Of a DNA stretch of 64,000 bases, positions 44,140 through 51,773 are shown piece after piece. The position numbers were made by a program, and so were the translations under genes. The notes below the pieces were generated by a model. It saw only the letters and a list, made by a program, of their open reading frames with translations. It was not told the origin of the DNA and did no database searches. Position 1 is the first letter of the stretch. Each line of letters opens with the position of its first letter. The stretch comes from Bacteroidales bacterium (GTDB taxonomy: Bacteria; Bacteroidota; Bacteroidia; Bacteroidales; Lentimicrobiaceae): positions 1-64,000 of the forward strand of contig JADJEQ010000012.1 in NCBI GenBank assembly GCA_016709025.1, read 5' to 3'.

Positions 44140-45753
44140 ATGAAAAACGGATTGACAAGTCTGGAAGCGTGGAAGGCGCTCGATAAACATTACCAGGATG
44201 TAAAAAGAATAACCATCAAAGAGTTATTCAGGCAGGATACAATCAGGGGTAATAGTTTGAATCTCAGCGCTGAAGGGATATATTTTGATTACTCCAAACA
44301 CCGGATTACGGGCAAAACCCTTGGTTTGTTGTTCAAGCTTGCAAGGGAACGGGGCCTTGAAACCAAACGCAATGCGATGTTCTCGGGCGAAAAAATCAAT
44401 ATAACTGAACACCGTTCAGTGCTGCATATTGCCCTGCGGGCACCCAAGGGCTCAACCATTATGGTCGATGGGGTGAACGTTGTGGATCAGGTGCATGAAG
44501 TGCTGGAGAAAATGACTGATTTTGCCGGAAAGATCCGCTCAGGAGAATGGAGTGGGTTCACTGGCAAACCAATACGCAACATTGTAAATATAGGCATTGG
44601 CGGCTCCGATCTTGGGCCGGTAATGGCTTACGAAGCACTGAAACATTACAGTAAAAGGGAACTCACTTTCAGGTTTGTTTCAAACATCGACGGCAGCGAT
44701 TTTGCAGAAGCCGTTCACGATCTGAACCCTGAAGAAACGCTGTTTATTGTGGCATCCAAAACTTTTACTACCCTCGAAACCATGACCAACGCGCATACAG
44801 CGCGTTCATGGACATTGAATAAGCTGAGCGATGAAGCAGCGATTGGACGTCACTTCGTGGCACTTTCTACCAACGAAAAGGAAGTGGCAAAATTCGGAAT
44901 CGATACAAAGAATATGTTCGGTTTCTGGGATTGGGTCGGCGGCCGGTATTCAATGACTTCTGCCATCGGACTTTCGACCATGATTGCCATTGGCCCTGAG
45001 CATTACTACGAGATGCTTGCCGGTTTTCATAAAATGGATGAGCATTTCCGCACCGCACCCCTTGAGAAAAACATCCCGGTGATCATGGCATTGCTGAATG
45101 TGTGGTACAATAATTTCTTTAATGCACAAACCCAGGCGGTTTTGCCTTACGAGAATTATCTGAAGCGTTTTCCGGCCTACCTCCAGCAGATGACCATGGA
45201 AAGCACCGGAAAATACATCACCCTCGATGGCCAGAAAGTTGATTACCAGACCGGACCGGTATACTGGGGCGAACCGGGCACCAACGGACAGCACTCATTT
45301 TATCAGTTAATCCACCAGGGAACCAAACTCATTCCATGCGATTTTATCGGATTTAAAGAATCGTTGCACAATCTTCCTCCTCATCAGGACTACCTGATGG
45401 CCAATATGATAGCCCAGGGGGAGGCGCTTGCTTTTGGTAAAACAGCTGAAGACGTCCGGAATGAAGGTGTTGATGAAAAATTAATTCCCCATAAGGTGTT
45501 TGAAGGAAACCGTCCGTCGTCCACCTTTTTCCTGGATAAGCTGAGTCCTGTCAACCTTGGAAAACTAGTTGCCATGTACGAGCACAGTGTGTTTGTTCAG
45601 GGAGTGATCTGGAACGTCAATCCATTTGACCAGATGGGTGTTGAACTGGGTAAGGTACTGGCTCAGAATATTATATCAGAGATTCAGCAGGAGCCGAAAC
45701 CTGCACGCCACGACAGTTCGACCAATGCGCTGATTCACTTTTATTTGAAATAA
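44140..45753 (+). CDS. pgi: Glucose-6-phosphate isomerase
   Basis: 537 residues. Signature motifs NIGIGGSDLGPVMAYEAL (phosphate loop), FWDWVGGRYSMTSAIGLS and PVYWGEPGTNGQHSFYQLIHQGT, with the catalytic Glu in this last motif and His in the FVQGVIW region. Interconverts glucose- and fructose-6-phosphate. It begins 8 nt after tal, sharing its promoter. No terminator is evident after the stop. Confidence 0.93.
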   Translation: MKNGLTSLEAWKALDKHYQDVKRITIKELFRQDTIRGNSLNLSAEGIYFDYSKHRITGKTLGLLFKLARERGLETKRNAMFSGEKINITEHRSVLHIALRAPKGSTIMVDGVNVVDQVHEVLEKMTDFAGKIRSGEWSGFTGKPIRNIVNIGIGGSDLGPVMAYEALKHYSKRELTFRFVSNIDGSDFAEAVHDLNPEETLFIVASKTFTTLETMTNAHTARSWTLNKLSDEAAIGRHFVALSTNEKEVAKFGIDTKNMFGFWDWVGGRYSMTSAIGLSTMIAIGPEHYYEMLAGFHKMDEHFRTAPLEKNIPVIMALLNVWYNNFFNAQTQAVLPYENYLKRFPAYLQQMTMESTGKYITLDGQKVDYQTGPVYWGEPGTNGQHSFYQLIHQGTKLIPCDFIGFKESLHNLPPHQDYLMANMIAQGEALAFGKTAEDVRNEGVDEKLIPHKVFEGNRPSSTFFLDKLSPVNLGKLVAMYEHSVFVQGVIWNVNPFDQMGVELGKVLAQNIISEIQQEPKPARHDSSTNALIHFYLK

Positions 45754-45855
45754 CCAGGGCCGTTTTCGAATGGCTGACTTGTGAATTTGCGATAAGATAA
45801 ACTGGTTTTTTAGCTGTGCCGTTTCTAATCCTGATAGGATAAAATTTCCGAATAT

Positions 45856-46287
45856 ATGGGCTACATGGGGTTTGGCATGCAAAAATGGATTTACTCTCAA
45901 AAACCGCGAAAACCCTTTTCGAAAGAAAGAACCCCTGGTTATGACACCCTACCGGGCCACTCCAACGATGAATTTTCGGACGGCGGACTGCCCTCGCAAA
46001 ATATGGAGAGCATCGATGAGCGGATTTCGGGGGAAAGCGGAAAGGTTGTTTTGTCAATGGCTTTTGTTAACTGGTACGGTCTTCAAGATTTGAGCGCCAG
46101 GCAAACGCAGAATCAGAACCAGGAGAGCAATATGTCATGGAATATGGAATCGCATTTGAGAAGGGTACCGATGAGGCCATCGTTGAGTAATCAGTTTCTA
46201 AGAAGTACCGGTGCTTATTGTTATTACGATAAATTTATCAACCGAAAGGTAATTGCAACGAAGCCATTCTTAGCTACAATCAATTGA
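45856..46287 (+). CDS. Short conserved-looking hypothetical protein
   Basis: 143 residues starting MGYMGFGMQKWIYSQKPRKPFSKERTPG; the start resembles a small conserved protein I have seen in Bacteroidota, but no function is known to me. It is polar, rich in Ser, Arg and Gln, without TM or signal peptide. C-terminal half: SNQFLRSTGAYCYYDKFINRKV. It lies about 100 nt past pgi. Confidence 0.5.
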   Translation: MGYMGFGMQKWIYSQKPRKPFSKERTPGYDTLPGHSNDEFSDGGLPSQNMESIDERISGESGKVVLSMAFVNWYGLQDLSARQTQNQNQESNMSWNMESHLRRVPMRPSLSNQFLRSTGAYCYYDKFINRKVIATKPFLATIN

Positions 46288-46760
46288 TCAACAAGGGCAA
46301 TCAAAAAAAATACATTCAGGCAAAAATGCAAAATCAAAAAAAAAAGGGGGAACCAAAGTCGCGGACCTTTTCGTGACCGGAAATCAATTGGGAATGTTGC
46401 GCAATCTTCGGATCATAAACGATAAGGGTATAAATACAGTTAATTGACCCCTGTTTAAGCAAATAACCTGTTCTCTCATGTGATTGCTGTCACGATGTAT
46501 CAGACTCATTTTTCTAAAATTTGTGAATATATTAATGAACAGATGTCCCCAAAGGCTTTTGGTATCCATTTTATTGTAAATTCGTGGTTGTGAAATAATC
46601 CGTTACTTTGTTCTTAAGCTTTTAGGGTCCTGGATAAAAAATATGAAGGCTGGCACCACTATTTTTCACTGCATTAGTTATTTTTGATTGTTTTTTGGAA
46701 TATTTGTTATTTTAACCAATATATTTATAAAATGCCAATTGGCGCTAAATTCAGGGCAAT
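46288..46760. other. AT-rich leader region of the six-gene operon
   Basis: No gene. The region holds an A-rich run near 46338-46350 and a partial -7 box TATTTTTG at 46679-46686, about 75 nt before the first ATG of the next operon. No -33 TTG is seen at normal spacing. No clear terminator for the preceding gene. Confidence 0.4.
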
Positions 46761-47408
46761 ATGTTTAAGAGTCTGAAATCACTTTTTGTAACAACCGAAG
46801 AAGAGCAGACAGCTGCTCCGGCTCAACCATCAACATCTTCAGAAACATCGGCTATTGAAGCAAATACCGGAAATGAAAAAGTTGCGCAGAAGGCTGTTGA
46901 TAACACCATTTTGGATCGCCTGCTCAAGGCCATAGAAGATAACAATCAGGCGGGCTTTGATTATCTTGAATACCGGCGCTCACTGAAATCGCTTGCTGCA
47001 TTGCCTATGGACGAAGCAATTAAGTTTCAGTCGGCATTTGCAACAGCATCCACCATGGATGTTACCCTCGAGAAACTGCTTGCTTCAATTGATTTTTACA
47101 AAAAAGTACTGCTTAACGAAGATGACAACTTTAAGAAAGCTTCAAAAGAGCAGTTTTCTGTTAATGTTGAGGGCAGACTGAAACAAAAGGAAACAGTAAA
47201 TAACATTATCAAAGAAAAAAGCCTGTCTATTCAAAAACTAACTGAAGAAATCAGGGCACATCAGGCAGAACTCGGCGATTTAAACCTGGCAATTGAAACT
47301 GCTGATGCTAAAATCAAGGATACCACGGCTAATTTTAATCAGGCGCTTGAGGTGTTAATCTCACAAATGGATTTAGATGCAGAGAAATTGAAGAAATACA
47401 TCAAATAA
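46761..47408 (+). CDS. Coiled-coil protein, first gene of the envelope-module operon
   Basis: 215 residues. It begins MFKSLKSLFVTTEEEQ, a short amphipathic stretch, then a Ser/Thr/Ala-rich linker, then mostly helix. A predicted coiled coil of about 75 residues covers ~140-215 (KQKETVNNIIKEKSLSIQKL ... QALEVLISQMDLDAEKLKKYIK). No TM or signal. Family not recognised. It starts the tight operon that continues with a PspA-like membrane protein 8 nt later, so it may act as a cytoplasmic partner of that protein. Confidence 0.65.
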   Translation: MFKSLKSLFVTTEEEQTAAPAQPSTSSETSAIEANTGNEKVAQKAVDNTILDRLLKAIEDNNQAGFDYLEYRRSLKSLAALPMDEAIKFQSAFATASTMDVTLEKLLASIDFYKKVLLNEDDNFKKASKEQFSVNVEGRLKQKETVNNIIKEKSLSIQKLTEEIRAHQAELGDLNLAIETADAKIKDTTANFNQALEVLISQMDLDAEKLKKYIK

Positions 47409-47416
47409 ACCACATC

Positions 47417-48433
47417 ATGAGTAATGTAAATTCAAAGAGTTTTTGGGAAAAACCCGAGGGCAAAACCGGTATGTTGGGATTGGCCGCAATTATTGGAGGT
47501 GCAGGTATTCTGCTATACAAAATACTTCCATACCTGATTACGCTGACTCAGAATCTTCTTTATTTTTCCTTTCTGCTGCTGGCTTTCGGAGCCCTTGTTT
47601 ATCTGATCCTTGACAAAAAGGTCAGAAACCTGGTTTTCTTTATGTACAAATCCTTTATGCGATGGCTTACCGGCCTGTTCATCCAGATTGACCCCATCGG
47701 AATCTTAAGAACATACATCGACGATCTTAAGAAGAACCTGACGAACATGAACAAACAACTGGCCATTGTTAAAGGACAGATGCAAAGGCTTAAGTTGTTG
47801 ATGGAGGAGAACCAGAAAAACATTGAAAACAACCTCAAACTTGCCAGCAAAGCCAAAGAAACAGAAAAAACAGCTGTAATGATTCTGAAGTCAAGGAAAG
47901 CAGGTCGTCTGCAGGAATCAAACCTACGCTATGATGAGCTTTACAGGAAGCTTGAACTACTTTACAGGGTTTTGATTAAAATGTATGAGAACTCCGAGAT
48001 AATGCTTGAAGATATTGAAGACCAGGTTCTTGTAAAGGAAAAGGAAAGAAATGCCATTCGTGCAAGTCATTCAGCCATGAGATCGGCCATGAATATTATT
48101 GCAGGCAACAGCGATAAACGCGAGATGTTCGACATGGCACTGGAGGCTATTGCCGACGATGTGAGTATGAAAATAGGGGAAATGGAACGATTCATGGAAA
48201 TGTCCAATAGTTTCGTCCAATCAATTGATCTTCAGAATGGAGTATTTGAAGAAGAAGGGCTTGAGCTTCTTGAAAAATGGGAGAAGGAGGGTGTTTCACT
48301 GCTTTTGGGAAACGAAAAAGACCTGCTTATCAACAAAGCAAACAGCAGCACCGATATTGTTGATCTGGATAAACCTGTTTCAAAAAGCAAAAAGCCTCAC
48401 AACAACCAATACAGCGATTTATTCAACATTTAA
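47417..48433 (+). CDS. Membrane-anchored PspA-like coiled-coil protein
   Basis: 338 residues. Two TM segments at ~19-36 and ~44-65 (LLYFSFLLLAFGALVYLIL), then a long helical region from ~90 to 275: DPIGILRTYIDDLKKNLTNMNKQL resembles the start of PspA/IM30 proteins, and NLRYDELYRKLELLYRVLIKMYENSEIML continues the heptads. The C-terminus is polar and ends in KPHNNQYSDLFNI. PspA proteins form oligomers on the inner membrane under envelope stress; here the TM hairpin would fix it permanently. 14 nt to the next gene. Confidence 0.6.
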   Translation: MSNVNSKSFWEKPEGKTGMLGLAAIIGGAGILLYKILPYLITLTQNLLYFSFLLLAFGALVYLILDKKVRNLVFFMYKSFMRWLTGLFIQIDPIGILRTYIDDLKKNLTNMNKQLAIVKGQMQRLKLLMEENQKNIENNLKLASKAKETEKTAVMILKSRKAGRLQESNLRYDELYRKLELLYRVLIKMYENSEIMLEDIEDQVLVKEKERNAIRASHSAMRSAMNIIAGNSDKREMFDMALEAIADDVSMKIGEMERFMEMSNSFVQSIDLQNGVFEEEGLELLEKWEKEGVSLLLGNEKDLLINKANSSTDIVDLDKPVSKSKKPHNNQYSDLFNI

Positions 48434-48447
48434 TAATCTAAAAAGAT

Positions 48448-49980
48448 ATGGCAACTACCAAACTAACCCCATTGTCAAAGCTCCTGATTACTCTGCTTGT
48501 TGTTGGAGGCGTCGGATTCGGGCTATATAAAATCAGCAAAAACCCTGACATAAAGGACAAACTGACTTCAGAGGAAAGCGAAACCGCCAACTCGGATGTG
48601 ATCAATATTGGAGTGGTTACCTGGGGTGGGTACGCCGGAGGGCAGTACTTTAACGAAGGGTTTAAAGCCAATAAGGATTCCAGATTCTATAAAGAGTATG
48701 GTTTCCAGGTTAATTTTGAGGTGCTCGACGATTTTGATGCCTCACGCGATGCCTTTAAAAATGGTAACATCGACCTGCTATGGGCCACGATTGATGCATT
48801 GCCAACAGAAATGGAAGGACTGGCTGAATATGATCCCCAGGTGGTTTTTCAGGCCGACTGGAGCCGTGGGGGTGATGCTATTGTGGTATCCAGGGGAATA
48901 CGAGCAGTGAGTGACCTCAAAGGCAAGAAAATTGCCGTAGCCCCGATGACACCTTCACACTCCTTCCTTCTCTGGTTACTCGAAGCCGGTGACCTTAAAG
49001 TGAAAGACGTTCAAATTGTCGAAGTACCCAGTGCTATTGATGCTGCCGATGCTTTCAAAGCCCAAACCGTAGATGCTGCTGTAGTCTGGAGCCCCGATGA
49101 CAAAGATTGTATTTCCAAAGTCCCGGGGTCAAAGATTCTGGAAAGCACCAGAAATGCATCACATATAATCGCCGATGTCTTTATCGCGAAAAAGCAATAC
49201 ATCCAGACCAATAAAGAACAGTTGAAGCAATTGTACACCGGGTGGATGAAAGGGGCTGCTGAAATTAACCAAAGCTCTTCAAATAAAAGCAAAGCCGCTA
49301 AAATTCTTGCAGAAGGTCTCAACTATCCTGAAGATTATTGTTTTGATGCCATCAACAACGTGCGACTTGCAACCCATGGCGACAACCTCAACTTTTTCGG
49401 GCTTAACCGCGACTATAGTGGTGTAACCGGCGAAGAGCTCTATAACCGTATGAAAGTGAAATATGACGAAGCCGGCTACAATACAGCGAATGCCCGAAGC
49501 TGGAGACTCCTGGCCGCAGATATTGTCGGTGATGTTCAACTGTCAGGGGCTGAACACGACAGCGAAACCAAAAAGGAGTTTGCCGGCACATCGCAGCAGG
49601 ATATTGATGCCGAAGCCATTTCAACTAAAAAGGTTTCCATCAGTTTCCGCACCGGAGAATATTTGATCGATGAAAATTCAAAGCAAATAATAGATTTGCA
49701 GTTCACCCCGATAGCCAAGGCATTTTCAAATGCCAAGATCAGGATTGAAGGCAATACCGATAATGTTGGCTCCAGAGAATCAAACATTATTTTGTCTAGA
49801 AAAAGAGCTCAATCGGTGGCTGATTATCTTATCAGCGAGCACAATATGCCATCCAACAGGTTCGTGATCGTCGGTAATGGTCCTGATAAGCCTGTAGCAG
49901 GCTGCGAAAGCAACACTTCTGATGATTGCCGTGCCAAAAACAGGCGCACCGACTTCGAAATTATTGGCGAAAACAAGTAG
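48448..49980 (+). CDS. Membrane-tethered substrate-binding protein fused to an OmpA domain
   Basis: 510 residues in three parts. TM anchor at ~9-28 (LLITLLVVGGVGFGLYKI), no cleavage site. Residues ~50-330 form a type 2 periplasmic binding protein of the NMT1/SsuA type (INIGVVTWGGYAGGQYF, IDLLWATIDALPTEM, GKKIAVAPMTPSHSFLLWLL, DAAVVWSPDDKDCI). Residues ~395-507 are an OmpA-like peptidoglycan-binding domain (ISFRTGEYLIDENSKQI, IEGNTDNVGSRESNIILSRKRAQSVADYL, NRRTDFEI). It is followed 3 nt later by a permease and then an ATPase, so it should feed that transporter while gripping the cell wall. Ligand unknown. Confidence 0.85.
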   Translation: MATTKLTPLSKLLITLLVVGGVGFGLYKISKNPDIKDKLTSEESETANSDVINIGVVTWGGYAGGQYFNEGFKANKDSRFYKEYGFQVNFEVLDDFDASRDAFKNGNIDLLWATIDALPTEMEGLAEYDPQVVFQADWSRGGDAIVVSRGIRAVSDLKGKKIAVAPMTPSHSFLLWLLEAGDLKVKDVQIVEVPSAIDAADAFKAQTVDAAVVWSPDDKDCISKVPGSKILESTRNASHIIADVFIAKKQYIQTNKEQLKQLYTGWMKGAAEINQSSSNKSKAAKILAEGLNYPEDYCFDAINNVRLATHGDNLNFFGLNRDYSGVTGEELYNRMKVKYDEAGYNTANARSWRLLAADIVGDVQLSGAEHDSETKKEFAGTSQQDIDAEAISTKKVSISFRTGEYLIDENSKQIIDLQFTPIAKAFSNAKIRIEGNTDNVGSRESNIILSRKRAQSVADYLISEHNMPSNRFVIVGNGPDKPVAGCESNTSDDCRAKNRRTDFEIIGENK

Positions 49981-49983
49981 CGC

Positions 49984-50952
49984 ATGTACTCAAAAAATTC
50001 ATTATTTGAACTAAGGGGAAGCCTGAATAAAAAAGCGGATTTTGCCCTGCAGATAACCGGTGCTTTGATCTTGCTGGCTGTTTGGTGGTTACTCAGTATC
50101 ATTGCCACCTCCAACAACATTACACAGATCGACACCGGTGAGCTTGCATCGAAAAAAATTACCATCGAAAACGATTCATACTATTACAACGATTCGCTGC
50201 TGGTAGCCGACTTCGACAAACTGATGCTCAAAACCGACGGCGAGTTGCAAAAATACGGACTGAAAAAGATCAGGGTCACCAACCTTCCTTCTCCGGTTAC
50301 AGTAGTACAGGCAATTCCTGAAATGTTCCACAAGGACAGGCTGGTCCCCAGTATTTTTAAATCCATCAGGCTGAATATATACGGTTACATCATTGCTGTG
50401 ATCATTTCACTGATCATTGGTTTTATAATAGGATTGGTACCTGTTTTCCGTGGGCTCTTTAGCAGGATTTTGGATGCCGGAAGATTTATCCCGTTAACTG
50501 CAGTCACAGGAATCTTTATTCTTTGGTTTGGGATAGGCAGCGAAATGAAGGTCATATTCCTCGCTTTTGGCATACTGGTTTACCTGATTCCGGTGGTGGT
50601 GCAACGGATTGACGAAGTACAATCGGTTTACCTGCACACTGTTTATACCCTTGGTGCAAGTGCATGGCAAACTGTTCGCAGCGTTTATATTCCTTATGTA
50701 TTAAGCAAGCTGATCGACGATGTGAGGGTGTTAACAGCTATTTCATGGACCTACATTACCATTGCTGAAATGCTCAACAAAAGCGGGGGAATCGGGGAAC
50801 TGATATGGGAAGCCAAACGGCAAAGCCGCATCGATAAGGCCTTTGCAGTGCTGCTGATTATTGTGCTGATCGGTATTCTGCAGGACAGGCTTTTCGTTTT
50901 CCTGAATCAGATATTTTTCCCCTATAAACTTATTGAAGATAAAAAAGAATAA
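49984..50952 (+). CDS. ABC transporter permease (SsuC/TauC-like) with periplasmic insert
   Basis: 322 residues. First TM at ~22-42, then an insert of about 60 residues (ASKKITIENDSYYYNDSLL ... LMLKTDGELQKY) that ordinary SsuC-type permeases lack; it should face the periplasm. The core (~105-315) has TM segments and an EAA-like loop (LGASAWQTVRSVYIPYVLSKLIDDVRVL). It should form the membrane channel with the neighbouring ATPase. The gap to the previous gene is 3 nt and to the next 2 nt. Confidence 0.82.
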   Translation: MYSKNSLFELRGSLNKKADFALQITGALILLAVWWLLSIIATSNNITQIDTGELASKKITIENDSYYYNDSLLVADFDKLMLKTDGELQKYGLKKIRVTNLPSPVTVVQAIPEMFHKDRLVPSIFKSIRLNIYGYIIAVIISLIIGFIIGLVPVFRGLFSRILDAGRFIPLTAVTGIFILWFGIGSEMKVIFLAFGILVYLIPVVVQRIDEVQSVYLHTVYTLGASAWQTVRSVYIPYVLSKLIDDVRVLTAISWTYITIAEMLNKSGGIGELIWEAKRQSRIDKAFAVLLIIVLIGILQDRLFVFLNQIFFPYKLIEDKKE

Positions 50953-50954
50953 CT

Positions 50955-51773
50955 ATGGTCAACTTTAAAGACGACCCCATCCTGGAAAACATTATTGAGC
51001 TCCGAAACATACATCAATCGTATGACAATGGGAAAGTGAAGATTATTGAGAATTTCGACCTTCTCATTGAGGACAAGCCTTTTCAGGGGCAGTTTGTTGT
51101 TCTTCTGGGTATGTCGGGCTGTGGTAAAAGCACCATTCTCCGCTATATTGCCGGACTTCAGAAGCCTACTTCTGGAACTATCCTGATTAAAAAAATGGAA
51201 GCCGGTGATAAAAACAGGGTTAATATGGTGTTTCAGCAGTACTCATCACTTCCGTGGATGAGTGTACTTGATAATGTTGCTCTGGGCCTTAAATTTAAAG
51301 GCGTTTCACGAAAGGAAAGAGAGCAGAAGTCCATGGAAATGATAGAGTGGGTCGGGTTGACAGGACATGAAAAGAAATATGCCCAGTATCCGCTGCTTTC
51401 CGGCGGTCAGTTGCAACGTGTGGCCATTGCACGCAGTCTGATCTCAAACCCCGAAATACTCCTGATGGACGAGCCTTTTGGGGCACTTGATGTCGAAACC
51501 AGGCAAAGTATGCAGGTTTTACTGCTCGATATCTGGAAAAAATTTCATACAACCATCGTATTTGTTACACACGATATTACCGAGGCGGTTTTTCTGGCAG
51601 ATGATATCTACATCATGAAAAAGTCGCCATCCATGATTGTCGAACACATTCCCGTTGATCTGCCTCTGAACAGAACTTTTGAATTAAAGAAAACAGTACG
51701 GTTTATTGAATTGGAACGTGAAGTAGAGGAAAAGCTGATGAATACTTTAAAAAAGCAACCGGCGAAATTATGA
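50955..51773 (+). CDS. ABC transporter ATPase (SsuB/TauB-like)
   Basis: 272 residues. Walker A GMSGCGKST (~55-63), Q-loop FQQYSSLPWM, signature LSGGQLQRVAIARSL, Walker B EILLMDEPFGALD and the H-loop FVTHDITEA are all intact. Similar to ATPases for nitrate, sulfonate or taurine uptake. It overlaps the next gene by ATGA, so ATPase and AAA+ protein are made together. The partner permease and tethered binding protein are just upstream. Confidence 0.88.
   Translation: MVNFKDDPILENIIELRNIHQSYDNGKVKIIENFDLLIEDKPFQGQFVVLLGMSGCGKSTILRYIAGLQKPTSGTILIKKMEAGDKNRVNMVFQQYSSLPWMSVLDNVALGLKFKGVSRKEREQKSMEMIEWVGLTGHEKKYAQYPLLSGGQLQRVAIARSLISNPEILLMDEPFGALDVETRQSMQVLLLDIWKKFHTTIVFVTHDITEAVFLADDIYIMKKSPSMIVEHIPVDLPLNRTFELKKTVRFIELEREVEEKLMNTLKKQPAKL

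Noticed and set aside
43055..45753. Single fused Tal-Pgi protein
   Set aside because: A stop codon and 8 intergenic bases separate the two frames.
46384..46569. 61-codon minus-strand frame in the leader of the six-gene operon
   Set aside because: Short, no recognisable domain and no promoter; probably chance.
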